A DNA stretch of 64,000 nucleotides from Caenorhabditis elegans (lineage: Eukaryota > Nematoda > Chromadorea > Rhabditida > Rhabditidae). Shown piece after piece: positions 20,761-31,220 of this stretch (the stretch's first letter is position 1; each line of letters opens with the position of its first letter). Where the stretch lies: assembly GCF_000002985.6 (NCBI RefSeq), contig NC_003283.11, positions 18,167,501-18,231,500 of the forward strand. Reading direction: 5' to 3'. The notes under the pieces are model-generated. The model did no database searches. It was not told the DNA's origin and saw only the letters and a program-made list of their open reading frames with translations. The position numbers and the translations under genes are program-made.

Positions 20761-22059
20761 TCTAAAATCCGAACTGTTCTCTAACGAGAGACATTATGGA
20801 GACCGATATCTGCCTGTGGTCAGTTGAACTTATCCCCCCCCCCTCCACTCGCCAGCCTCCGACCACTTTTTAGATCAAGAACGGCAGCGTCGAGACAAAA
20901 TTGAGAGATGTACAATTCGATCAACCTAGCCTTATCACTTGCCAATAAAATCCAAATCGCAATGAAGTAGAACACGGCAAGGGTATTTTGTGATTCGATT
21001 AACCTGCTTGATTGCTTTGGAAGGCACAATTGATGGAAGCAACACAAATTGATCACAGGTAAAACGGCAATACTGAAAAGCGGCCCGAAAGTCCACATAC
21101 GGCCTTTTACCCCCGCTTTTAAGCCGCAGTTGATTTTCTATTGGACCGTTTTGACCGTCTCTAGCTTTCAGACTTTTACAGGCCGTAAGCCCAAGAAATC
21201 AGATCAAAACGAACTGTAATTTTCTTATGATGTTGGGCCGGCCAGTGCATTTTTTTTGAGCCGTCGTTTGGCCTATTATCTGAAAAATTTTAAGCCAAGT
21301 ACACAGACTCACTGATTGTGAGATTTTGATTAAAAAACGTCTGCGGCAAAAAATAAACTGGATTCGATTGGCAAGTGATTCAAAAGTCCAATAAAATGCC
21401 GAAACAATTCTCATTGTCCCCAGGCTATGTACACTGCCGTTCTTCATCTCCTCCTTCTTCCAAAAGGGATTCTAATCAATGCATGTATACCCACGCAACA
21501 GATCGAGAGTAATTGACCATCTCCCATCTCTTGTAGTAATACAATTTTTAGATTTTCAGCCACTTCTACAACTACGACTCATTTTGTGGAAACTACTACT
21601 TGTAACTTTTAAAAAACTTGTTTGTGGGGGGGGGGGGGTCCTCGTTGCACCCTTACATTTTTTTTGAACTCTGGGTGCTTTCGACACGTTAAAAATGTTT
21701 TTGATCATGTACTTAAAATCTTGGAGAAATTGCCCAAGGAGCTGGCAATAGTGTGGACTTACTGAGAAACCTTCTAAAAGTCTGCCATTTCAGAGTCTGG
21801 CAGTTCTCTAAAAGTTTCACAAATTTAATGATCATGTTTCCGAGATTCAGCAGACCGCAAGTGATTTGATAAATTCAAATAACAGCAGCCTAATCGAATC
21901 AAAAACCGAGATATCTCTCTCATTTTTTCTCGCCGCCGGCATAAAACATGTGTATTCTTCCCGTTGGTGGGCTGGGTCTTAGAAGGTTCAGCAGTCCACT
22001 GTGGCAACAATGATTTTGGAGATCCGTCTTCTACTGAGATAAAAATAAGCAACATCATA
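20761..22059. promoter_or_regulatory. Divergent promoter region between two lectins
   Basis: Shared upstream region of two head-to-head lectin genes. GATA-type sites, typical of intestinal promoters bound by ELT-2-like factors, are visible next to each gene: CTTATCACTTGCCAATAAAA at about 20932 for the minus gene and CAAGTGATTTGATAAATTC at about 21847 for the plus gene. A third related block (ATTGGCAAGTGATTC, about 21368) belongs to the lectin relic at 21478-21615. C-tract and G-tract runs occur at 20835 and 21625. Regulation is inferred from motif and position only. Confidence 0.45.
21478..21615 (+). pseudogene. Relic of lectin exons 1-2
   Basis: The block at 21478-21515 (GCATGTATACCCACGCAACA) matches the end of lectin exon 1 of both neighbours, including the position of the donor (now GTAATT). 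The block after TTTTCAG at about 21567 encodes a decayed Thr linker (ATSTTTTHFVETTTCNF, then stop). The signal peptide start and all CTLD exons are missing. It lies between the two intact paralogues, so at least three copies once existed here. Confidence 0.6.
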
Positions 22060-23547
22060 ATGATTTTCCTTTTCCTTATTCCTGTTGTCAATTCATGTAT
22101 ACCTACTCAACAAGTGGAAAGTGAGTTGCTTTTTAGATTAGGTGTTTCTGAAATTGATAGGTAGATCATTTGTTGTCTGATGGTAGTTTTCCGCATTTTT
22201 GAGGCAAACAGTTCTATACCATTATCTGGGCGAGATTTTCAGTTCTGTAGGAAAAACCGGTCCCCAGGGGCGAGGAGTTCTTATAGCATCACTTGTGTTA
22301 GCACCGACCTTAAAATACCCGAAACTTCCAGCGACAACTACGACAACAACGTCCACAACCACAACGACTCCTAGTTAGTTAATCCGAATAAAAATCCTTG
22401 AACTCTTCCAAAATTCCAGTTCCATGCCCGACAGGATGGGAAGAATTCGAACGGCCTAGTGGAACATGGTGCATTAAGGTAGGCCAAAGTTTACAGTTTT
22501 CATAAAATAATCTCATAAAATTATTTCAGACGTTTGCTATTGTTGGGAGTTGGCAAGATGGACAAAATGGATGTGCGACGCATGGAGCTGTTCTCAGTGG
22601 AGTTCAGAATCAAGCGGAATTAGATTTCATGTGTGGTAAGTAGCACATAGTTCTGACCTTAAAATCTCTCTCGTTTTCAGATTCGGCGGTAGAAGGTGCA
22701 TTTTGGGTTGGTGGTCAAAGGACGGCCGCGTGTCCTGGGCCAGGATTGACCGCCACATGTACCGCGCTGACATCTTTTGAGTGGACAGACGGCTCGACGA
22801 CCGGCACCGATGGATGGATTTGGAGGCCGATAGAACCGAACAACGCAGCGTAAGACTGTAGGGAGACCGTAGGGAGACCGTTGTAGCAACGTAGGGATAC
22901 TGTAGGCATACTGTAGGGGTACTATTGGAGTACTGTAGGGGTACTGTAGGGATACTGTAGGGGTACTATTGGAGTACTGTAGGGGTACTGTAGAAGTACT
23001 TTAGGGATACTGTAGGGGTACTGTAGGGATACTGTAGGGGTACTATTGGAGTACTGTAGGGGTACTGTAGGAGTAATGTACTAATATTGTAGGGATACTG
23101 TGGAAGTACTGTTGGAGTACTGTAGGGGTACTGTAGGAGTACTGTAGGGATACTGTAGGGGTACAGTAGGGATACTGTAGGAGTACTGTTGGAGTACTGT
23201 AGGGGTACTGTAGGAGTAATGTACTAATATTGTAGGGATACTGTGGAAGTACTGTACTGATATTGTAGGGATACTGTAGGGGTACTGTAGGGGTACTATT
23301 TGAGTACTGTAGGGGTACTTTTGGGATAATGTAGGGGTACTGTAGGAGTACTGTAGGAGGACCGTAGGGGGACCGTAGGTGGACCTTACATTTTAAACTT
23401 GCAGGAGCTGTCCCGTTATTAACGCATGGACGTATAATTTGGCCGATCAAGTGTAAGCTTCAATGCCGCATAATTAATATAGTACTGATTTGCAGATGCA
23501 CAAGATCCGATTTTGATGGGTATGTGTGCGGGAAGTCTCCTATGTGA
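22060..23547 (+). CDS. Secreted single-CTLD C-type lectin, 178 aa
   Basis: Seven exons: 22060-22120, 22332-22373, 22420-22478, 22530-22635, 22681-22849, 23405-23452 and 23496-23547, with the same phases as the minus-strand paralogue. Signal peptide MIFLFLIPVVNSCIPTQQVE, a Thr linker, then a C-type lectin-like domain with PCPTGWEEFERPSGTWCIK, GSWQDGQNGCATHG, FWVGGQRTAACPGPG, FEWTDGSTTG, GWIWRPIEPNNA, SCPVINAWTYNLADQVC and DGYVCGKSPM. The EPN triplet is kept, while the WND position reads YNLAD, so classical calcium/sugar binding is uncertain. Exon 4 differs strongly from the paralogue around its first 20 residues, whereas exons 3 and 5 are nearly identical. Intron 5 (22850-23404) consists of the GTACTGTAGG array. 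Probable gut or immune lectin by family; unproven. Confidence 0.8.
22855..23395. repeat. GTACTGTAGGGGTACT array filling lectin intron 5
   Basis: About 50 head-to-tail 10-bp units with alternating variants (GGGGTACTGTAG, GGATACTGTAG, GGAGTACTATT). It begins 6 bp after the donor and ends about 10 bp before the acceptor region, so nearly the entire intron is array. A minus-strand frame (LQYPYSTPTVLLQYPY) results from the unit and is not a gene. Confidence 0.9.
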
Positions 23548-23975
23548 AAATCGTGTTCACAATAATAATTTGATAATGATTTGCTTGATGTTACGAACTG
23601 TATAAATGAACCATACAATAATTGTATTGTAAAATTGGTTTGAAAATTCTGTGACTTCAAGAATCAGAACGGAACAAAGCGCAGCTTGAACAATTTAACA
23701 AACTTGTGTTTACAAATTTCAACATTTCAAAAGTCTTATCTAACTCAAACTGAAAAGTTGATTTTTTGATCTGACTATGAGTGTGGAAATGGCCGGACAT
23801 AAACTTCGTGGCGGCAAACCCACACTTTTAAACCGCTTAACATGGGATTCTTCCCATTCGACATTACTGATAACACTCTCTTTTTCAGATATTAAGATAA
23901 GAATTGCAAATAATCCATGTATGCACGGATTGTATTTAAGTTATGACAACTGTAATCATTTCCTCAAATTGTGCT
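23548..23975. promoter_or_regulatory. Upstream region of the CTLD-CUB lectin
   Basis: Spacer between the single-CTLD lectin and the next lectin. A GATA-like site (TTTCAGATATTAAGATAAG) sits about 80 bp before the start at 23976, and TTATGACAAC about 30 bp before. No AATAAA was found in the first 100 bp after the 23547 stop. An alternative upstream frame (23777-24040) is open but lacks coding character. Confidence 0.35.
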
Positions 23976-26619
23976 ATGTGGTCTCACTCTGTTTTACTCC
24001 TCGCCGCTCTTGCCTCAGTCTTGGCCGACACTTGCCCTGATGGATTCACGATCTTAAGTACCAACAAATGTGTGAAGCTGGTCACAGAAGCCTCAAAACA
24101 CTCGGATGCTACGGCTTATTGCACATCGCTAGGAGGAAACTTGATTTCTGTTCACAGTGTTATTGACAATAACGCATATCAGAAATTAGCTGCAGTTTCA
24201 GTAACTCCGTATTGGCTGGGCATCAAATGCGCTCAGTCGGGAAGTCCGAAATCTTGTTTGTGGGATGATCAGAGTGGAGATGCGGGAAAATATAATGGAT
24301 TTGCTCCGGGTAAGGTAGCTCAACAACTATAGAGCTCAGACTTGAGCACAGTTACTCGGCAGTTTGCTACTACTGGCGCGCGCACGTTTTGCGCCTGGCG
24401 CGCGCACCAGAAGTGCAAAGGGCGCGCTCGAGGTGCGCATAGTATGCGCAGTGGACGAAAATAGATTTTTTTCAAGATTTTTGTAGAAAGTTGTTTCCTT
24501 CGACTTTCATAAAATTTAATTTATATAGAGCAGTACGTCAAGTTGGCAACAGGGGTGTGCGGCAAATAAATTTGCCGAGCTTTTCGGCAAATTTATTTTT
24601 TCAATATTTGCCGAGCACGACAAATTCGGTAAATTTGCCGTGCTTAACAAACTCGAAAAAATTTGATACTTTTTGATGTTTTTTGGAGCACCAAAACTAT
24701 GTACTGAATTCTTAACACTCATCTGGTTTCTGAATAAGCATCGTGTAGTATGTATGTCTGTTTAAGCATCAAAATAACTAAATTTTGTGTCATTTTACTA
24801 AATTTTTGGCGAAAAAATCAATGGTTTTAGCCAAAATTGGACTGTCAAATTTTTGACGTGTGCGGCAAATTCGGCAAATCTATTTTCTTGAAATTTGCCG
24901 TGCTCGGCAAATTCGGCAAATTTGCCGCACACCCCTGGTTGGTAATGTATTTTATAAAAGAAATGAAGACACAGGGAACGTGCGGTGACAAAATTTGTAC
25001 GAAATGCGCCGGGCGCGCGCAGAGATTGCCCCGAGCGCTCGTGAGATTATTACTAGCGCGCTCCATACGCGCGCCAGGAGCGAACTGTCGAGTGAGTTAC
25101 TTTTCCCCAACAAATTTCACATTCTAGAATGAATTTTTTTAAAAAACAAACTGGAAAATAAAATCTTTGAATTCTTGTAGCGCGAAAGTTAAGACCAAAG
25201 CTTTTTGTTTCAGGATTTCCTCTTCTTGAGATTGGAAGCTGCGTTTACGTGCCGACAAACAGCTCATCCGCGGGAAAATGGCTCAGCGGAGACTGTGACG
25301 CGATGATCTTGAACTTCATATGTGAAACAACACCAATCACCAATACCTGCACTTTTCAATATAATGGAAATTGCTATTATCCATCGCAGTCTGCTCTTTC
25401 CGAACAAGATGCTCAATCGGCTTGTCAGCAAGAATGTGGAAATCTAGTATCAATTCATTCAGATGAAGAAAATAATTTTGTTCAATCTTTATTCACAACA
25501 AATTCACCAACATATATTCGAATTGGAGCAAAGCACAGTAATAATCAAAACTCGAATTATTGGATTGATGGATCAAGTTGGGATTATGATAACATTGGAT
25601 ATTCAAACCCAAATCTCGGAATGTGTTGGAGTATGGCTCTCACGAATGACACTATTCCAGCTGGAAAATGGATTAGCAGCCATTGTGATACTTCTCTACC
25701 ATTTGTTTGTAAGAGAACAGTTGGAACCCAGTGTGGAGCTACTCCTGGCCCAACTCCGGCACAGTGTACTTCACCAATGTTTTTGCATAACTCTGGATCT
25801 GTAGGTTATGAGATCTTTTTTTGGTGTTTTTTTTTCAAAAAAACCGAAAAACCGAAAAATTTTTTCAAAAATGTTAAGCCTTATCCAATTTCAATCTCAT
25901 TTCAGTTCTATTCTCCCAACTGGCCAAACAGCTACCTTGGCGATCAGTACCCATGCACATACATCCTTGACACTCCAATCGGCTCCCTTGTCCAAATCCA
26001 ATTCCCAATTCTGAATCTGGATTCCCAGGCGTCAATTTCTCTTTACAATCATGTAGAGGACTCCACACCTTTTCTGGTACTTGAAGCGAATTCTGCAAGC
26101 GATCAGTGGTACACATCGACAACAAATACGATGAGAGTAGTGTTCCAACTTTGCATCTCACATTGTTTAAATGATGGTGCCAACTATAATTGGAAAGCTG
26201 AATTCAAGCCATCCACAGCTGTTACAACCCAGCCACCAATTACAGTAACCCCAAACCCGAATAACCCGTCAGGGTGTAATTCAAATATAATGGCTCCAGG
26301 ATATATATCAAGCCCGAATTATCCAAACTACTATCCAAGCAATGCGTTGTGTAGGTACCATCTTTCTACAACTGTTGGAAACCGAATTAAACTTGATTTT
26401 GGAGCAATTGACACTGATCAATGCTGTGATTATATTTACGTGCAAGATGGGGCATTTACCGGAAGTCCGTTTATTGCAAATATCAGTGGTACATATCCAG
26501 CGCACATGAAAACCTTTCAGTCGACCTCTAACTTAATGCTAGTCACTTTTAAATCATCTATTTATGATAACAAAGATTATACAGGATTCAGTGCTAATTT
26601 TTGCACGATTCAAATTTGA
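23976..26619 (+). CDS. Secreted CTLD-CTLD-CUB-CUB lectin, 544 aa
   Basis: Three exons (23976-24309, 25214-25800, 25906-26619), phases 1 and 0. Signal peptide MWSHSVLLLAALASVLADTC; I start here rather than at 23943 because the signal peptide is then compact. CTLD1 spans exon 1 and the start of exon 2: CPDGFTILSTNKCVKLV, SLGGNLISVHS, YWLGIKC, CLWDDQS, then GKWLSGDCDA and NFICE. CTLD2 follows (TFQYNGNCYYPSQSALSEQD, CGNLVSIHSDEENNFVQSLF, IRIGAKH, WIDGSSWDY, PFVCK). After a Pro linker come two CUB domains: FYSPNWPNSYLGDQYPCTYI and, after a Thr/Pro linker, GYISSPNYPNYYPSNALCRY ending YTGFSANFC. CUB2 has the FGAIDTDQCCDYIYVQDG stretch that includes the usual calcium-site acidic residues. Neither CTLD has an intact EPN/WND pair. 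The architecture matches a known nematode clec subgroup; members are secreted, commonly intestinal. A polyadenylation signal AATAAA lies at about 26651. Confidence 0.85.
24340..25100. mobile_element. GC-ended repeat block with internal hairpin in lectin intron 1
   Basis: Both borders are rich in GCGCGC (24375-24450 and 25005-25085), unlike the AT-rich flanks. Inside, 24553-24938 is a foldback: CAGGGGTGTGCGGCAAAT near one end and TTTGCCGCACACCCCTG at the other, with TTTGCCGAGC units along the arms. The same foldback is found intact at 43250-43590. It is an insertion into intron 1; family unknown to me. Confidence 0.6.
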
Positions 26620-27805
26620 TTTTTATGTTTTTATTCGTGGTGAAATTTTAAATAAATGATTACATTCATAGTAATTTATTTGCATTGCTGACTTCGAAAA
26701 AAAAACATAGAGTTTTGGCAAATTCGGCAAACGGTTTTGCCGGTTTGACAACTTTGCCAAAAATGTTCATCTTTGGTAAATTGCCGATTTGCCGTGTACT
26801 TATCTCATCTTTTTTTGCAGCCCGATTTGGCTATTGTTGTACATGTTTGTTCAGATGCGGGCTCCGTACAAAAACCATTGTCATGATTTATGACTGTTAA
26901 ATTTTGTATCTACTTTGGTCATTTATTGCTTGCAAAGATTGCCGGTAGTTTACCTTTTCAATGTTTCAAGGTTTTGCTTCTAGGCTTAGGTTTTCAGGCT
27001 CAGTATTAGGTACTCAACCTTAATCATTTGGCTTATTTAGAAAAATTTTTAGGTCTAAGTTTCGGGCTCAAATTTAGGCTTTCAGTCCGTGTTAGACTCA
27101 GTTTTCAAGCTAAGGTGGTTTATTTACCAGGTATTTTATTAGCCTCAAATATCCAGGCTTAGTTTTTACGTGAAGTTTTTTGGGTACTGCTTTTGAGGCT
27201 AGGTATTCAGGTTTTGTTTTTAGGATTGATGTTTTAGACCTAGTTTTTAAGCTTGGTTTTTTAGAATCCTCTTTCTGGTCTTAGATTTTTAGGCCTAAGA
27301 TTTCAGGCTTAGATTTTCATGAATCGGTTTTTAAGATTTTAATTTCAGTCTCAGCTTTTAGGCTAACTATCAGTCTTATCTTTCAAGATCATTTTTTCAG
27401 ATCATGGTTTCAGGTTTAGGCTTTCAGACTAATATTTCCCGTTTTAGACTTTTAAGCTTACGAATTAGAAATTTTCAAACCATAGTTGTTTTTGACCTGA
27501 GTTGTTAAGCTCATGTAAGGCTTTCAGGCTTTCTTTTAGACCTATATTATCCCAAAATTTTTATTTTAGTTTCTAAAATTTATTGGTCATAGAAAATCAA
27601 AGTAGTATTTTGAAAAAAAAAGAGTAAAAACTGCCGTTAATTTAAAAGAGCCCGCCCTAGTCATATCCAATTGTATGACTATTTACATGTGTTCGCAAAG
27701 ATATTCCATTATCCTTTTCCTGTCACAAAACCGTTTTGACATCTAGTTAAACAACAGGAATAGCAGCATAAAAAGCGCGAGCAGAGTCAGTTCGACAGAC
27801 CAAAA
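26620..27805. other. Intergenic region with decayed repeats
   Basis: Holds the polyA signal of the lectin (about 26651), a short TTTGCCG block (26705-26805) and a segment (about 26820-26895) shared with 36165-36250. A long, very degenerate GGCTTAGGTTTTCAGGCTTA-type array runs from 26975 to 27540. At 27690-27800 lies the likely promoter of the ShKT gene (GATA-like GACAAAACCG is weak; no strong motif). Confidence 0.5.
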
Positions 27806-30363
27806 ATGAATTTTCTAACCAATTTTCTCATTTCCACACTAATTTTGTGGAACGTCGTCGAATGCCAACCTGCAATCGGCGGTGAGCTCAACTGCACAAG
27901 ATACGACTCTGTTCTTGGAGATGTCGGTTTTTTTTGAATTAAAGGTGGAGTAGCGCAAGTGGGGAAATTGCTTTAAAACACGCCTATGGTACCACAATGA
28001 CCGAATATCATGATAAAAGAAATTAAAAAAATTTTCTAAATTTCATAAATTTTTTGAAAATTGAAAAAGTCTCAGTTTTGCCTAATTCCTATTTGAATTA
28101 CCGCCAAATGGATTTGTTCGATGGAGCGCGCTTGCACGTTTTTAAATTTATTTATTTTATTTTTTGTTATTTTCTACCGATTTTTTATGTTTTCGGTGTA
28201 TTTTTGCTTGAATTTTAGAGAAAAAATCAGAATAATTGCAAATTTTCGATTAAAAAGCACGCTAACAGGCGTAAAAATGAAAAAGTAACGCTTTTAAACA
28301 ATTTCGAACCTGAATTAATTAATTTCACTGATTTACGCCTGCTTTTTAATCGAAAATTTGCATTTATTGTTGGGTATCAACGTGTATTGACCCACGACGT
28401 GGCTAAGAAGATCGTACAACGTGAACGGAGTTTTGAACTAACTTATTTATTCCTTAGTTTAGTAATGTAATAAACTACTCGTCTTCTCTCCTCGTTCGGC
28501 CTTCGAATACACAACTTGGCTTTTTCTCTAAAATTCAAGCAATTAAAAATCGATGGAAATAACAAAAAATAAAATTAATAAATTTAAAAACGTGCAAGCG
28601 CGCTCCATCGAACAATTCCAATTGGCGGTAATTCAAATAGGAATTAGGCAAAAACTGGAGTTTTTTTTCAATTTTGAAAAAATCATATAAAATTTAGAAA
28701 ATTTTTTTGAATTTTTTTATCATGATATTCGGTCATTGTGGTACCATAGGCGTGTTTCACAGCTATTTCCCCACTGACACTACTCCACCTTTAAAATTTT
28801 TTTTTGAACAATTATTCCATGAGTTTCCAAATTTCAGTACGTCTACACGCCACAAGCAGTTGCCTGCGACAATGTCCGCACGGAGACCTTCTGCCGTGTT
28901 CTGTTAGGTGTTGTACCTACCGCCGGAGGCAACGGGCTCCGTCCGGTCAGGTGCTGGACCAGGGGTCCAGCGCCGTATCTTACTGAGCCAATTAATCCGG
29001 ATCTGGTTGTGGATGGCATGGCGACGTGCCCAAAAACTTGCGGATTCTGTTGCAAGACCAGTGCGTATAACTGTAGGAATGCTGATTGTAAGTTGGAAGC
29101 TTGAAAGCTCTATCAGAGCTTAATTAAATCAGGGGTGGGCGGCAAATCGGCAAACTGCCGGATTTGAAATTTTGGGCAAATCGGAAAATGGGCAAGTTGC
29201 CAGAATTAAACATTTTTGGCAAACCGGCAAATTGGCAAATTGGCGATTTGCCGAATTTGCCGAAAAAGCGGCAATTGCAGAACATTTTCGGCAAATTGTG
29301 GTTTTGCCCTTTTTTTTAAATTTCAGAATTTCAACTTCAATAGGAAAAATTGTATGCATTTAAAAAATATGCTTACATCTATTTTAAGAAGTAAAGCAAA
29401 TCTGATATCCGGCAAACAAAAAATCGGTGATTTGCAGAAAATGAAAATTTCCGGAAAATCGGCAAACTGGCAATTTGCCGAAAATGAAAATTTCCGGCAA
29501 ATCGGCAAACCGGTAGTTTGACAAATTGAAAATTTAGGCAAATTGGCAAACTGGTAATTTGTCGAAACTGACAATTTCCGGCAAATCGGCAAATTGGTAG
29601 TTTGCCGAAAATGAAAATTTCCGGCAAATTGGCAAACAGGCAATTTGCCAAAAATGAAAATTTCCGGCACATCGAAAAACTGGTAATTTGCCGAAAATGA
29701 AAATTCAGGGAAAATCGAAAATCCGGCAAATTGGTGATTTGCCAAATTTGCCGAAAATTTTCGACCCATTGTGATTTCGCACATTTTTTAATTTTGAATT
29801 TCAAAAAGGCACAGTTTTATGTGTTCTCTTTTTATACAAAATTCATCTAAACATTTCCGGCAAATCTGCTATCCGGCAAACGGCAAATCGGCAAATCGGC
29901 ATATTGCCAAAAATGAAAATTTCCGGCAAATCGACCCCTAAATGGAATGCTTACAGTCCCCCGTCTCAACTGCGCCACAATCCTACCTGCTCAGTGCAGA
30001 GATCAACGCTGGCGAACGATCATCGCAGAGGACTGCCCGTCGGCTTGCGGGTTCTGTAATCTCGGAGGTTGTGTGGACGCAATTGCCGACTGTCCCGTCG
30101 ACATATCCATCTGTAACGCTGTTGGAATGCAAGATTTTGTGAATAAAAACTGCCAACGGACATGCTCCAGATGCACGAATGCTACTACGACTACTCAAGC
30201 GTCTTGTAGCAGCAGTGGCGGTAGCACCAGCACATGCACCTCGTATAACCCGGATTCGAGTTCCTCGTGTGCTGCTTGGGCGGCAAATGGCTTTTGTATT
30301 AATATTAATTATACACAAGCACAAAAGAAATCCTACTGTGCGAGGACTTGCAAAATATGTTGA
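27806..30363 (+). CDS. Secreted four-domain ShKT protein, 257 aa
   Basis: Exons 27806-27922, 28838-29087 and 29957-30363, phases 0 and 1. Signal peptide MNFLTNFLISTLILWNVVEC is followed by four six-Cys ShKT modules. They are: CTRYDSVLGD...TCPKTCGFC (unusually long spacing, ~80 residues); CRNADFPRLNC...DCPSACGFC; CVDAIADCPVDISIC...NCQRTCSRC; and, after a Thr/Ser linker, CTSYNPDSSSSCAAW...YCARTCKIC. ShKT domains are small disulphide folds named after a sea-anemone potassium-channel toxin and are very common in nematode secreted proteins, often cuticle- or gut-associated or attached to enzymes; channel block cannot be assumed. Junctions fall inside domains 1 and 2. Intron 1 is almost wholly one palindromic element (27939-28794) and intron 2 is TTTGCCG repeat. 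AATAAA at about 30393. Confidence 0.8.
27939..28794. mobile_element. GGTGGAG palindromic element, long variant, filling ShKT intron 1
   Basis: Ends TTAAAGGTGGAGTAGCGCAA and its inverted partner TTTAA; arms pair over several hundred bp (CACGCCTATGGTACCACAAT, GGAGCGCGCTTGCACGTTTT). The centre (about 28250-28520) holds a second, shorter unpaired region with GGCGTAAAAATG and a unique loop. It occupies 856 of the intron's 915 bp. TTAA at both borders suggests a TTAA target duplication. Confidence 0.8.
29135..29940. repeat. TTTGCCG repeat array filling ShKT intron 2
   Basis: Degenerate GGCAAATCGGCAAACTGG and GAAAATGAAAATTTCCGGC units with internal inverted symmetry, from just after the donor to just before the acceptor (exon 3 starts at 29957). 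Predicted frames on both strands (MKISGKSANWQFAENEN-type) are unit artefacts. Confidence 0.85.
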
Positions 30364-31220
30364 TACCCAAAATGGACTAAGTTATTTTCTGAAATAAAGT
30401 ATCTGTTCAAGCGTTTTGCCAATCTGAAACTACTTGTCTTTGTCTGTCTTTGAAGGAATATTGGGTTGATGTTAGTGGAGAAGATATGGTCGAAGTACTG
30501 TAGGATTACTGTAGGTGGAGTGTATGGGTAGTGTAGGGGTACTGTATTAGCACTGTAGGGGTACTGTAGGAGTACTGTATTAATACTGTAGGGGCAATGT
30601 GTTAGTACTGTTGGGGCTACTGTAGAAGTACTGTAAGGATACTGTAGGGGTACCGTCGAAGTAATTCGAGGATACTGTAAGAGTACTGTAGGAGCACTGT
30701 ATTACCTAGTACTGTATCAGCACTGTGAGAGTACTTTAGAAGTACTGTAGGGATACAGTAGTTTAATCTTGGCGGGTAGATCACAACTGTTCAGAAATCT
30801 GTGTTGAGGAAATCAAATTTTTTTAAAAGAAAAACATTTGGTAGGAACTCCAAATTTTCTGAGAACAATCGTAGGGAAATGAATTGGGCGAAATATTTCA
30901 ATTTTTTGTAAAGGAATATTTTTCAGAAATTTTCCGCAGTTTTCTGAAAAATACCCGAAAATTTTTGTGATGTTTTAAAAACTTTCAGAATTCTAGAAGA
31001 AATGTATTTTTTAATAACTTGTATCAAATCTGTTGCTGTTACAATGTTGCACCACACTTCAGTTTCCAAAAGACCAAAAAAACCTTTTATTTCCATTCAA
31101 ACATGAGATAAATGATAGCAACTGTTAAGAGACCCCCTATCTCATCAATTTCCACTGGTCAACTTCATTTCATCTTTTTGTTCTGTTCGACTTCTCCTAT
31201 ATCAAAAAGAACCAGGCAAG
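30364..31220. promoter_or_regulatory. GTACTGTAGG block and conserved upstream region of paralogue A
   Basis: 30490-30765 is another GTACTGTAGG array. 31031-31220 is a conserved upstream block also present ahead of paralogues B (33884-34064) and C (41586-41790). Shared elements include GCTGTTACAATGTTGCACCA, ACACTTCAGTTT, GATAGCAACTG, CCCTATCTCATC and CTCCTATATCAAAAAGAACC just before the ATG. The TATCTCATC/GATAGCAACTG pair are GATA-type sites. The conservation of this DNA while introns diverged suggests promoter function. Confidence 0.55.
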
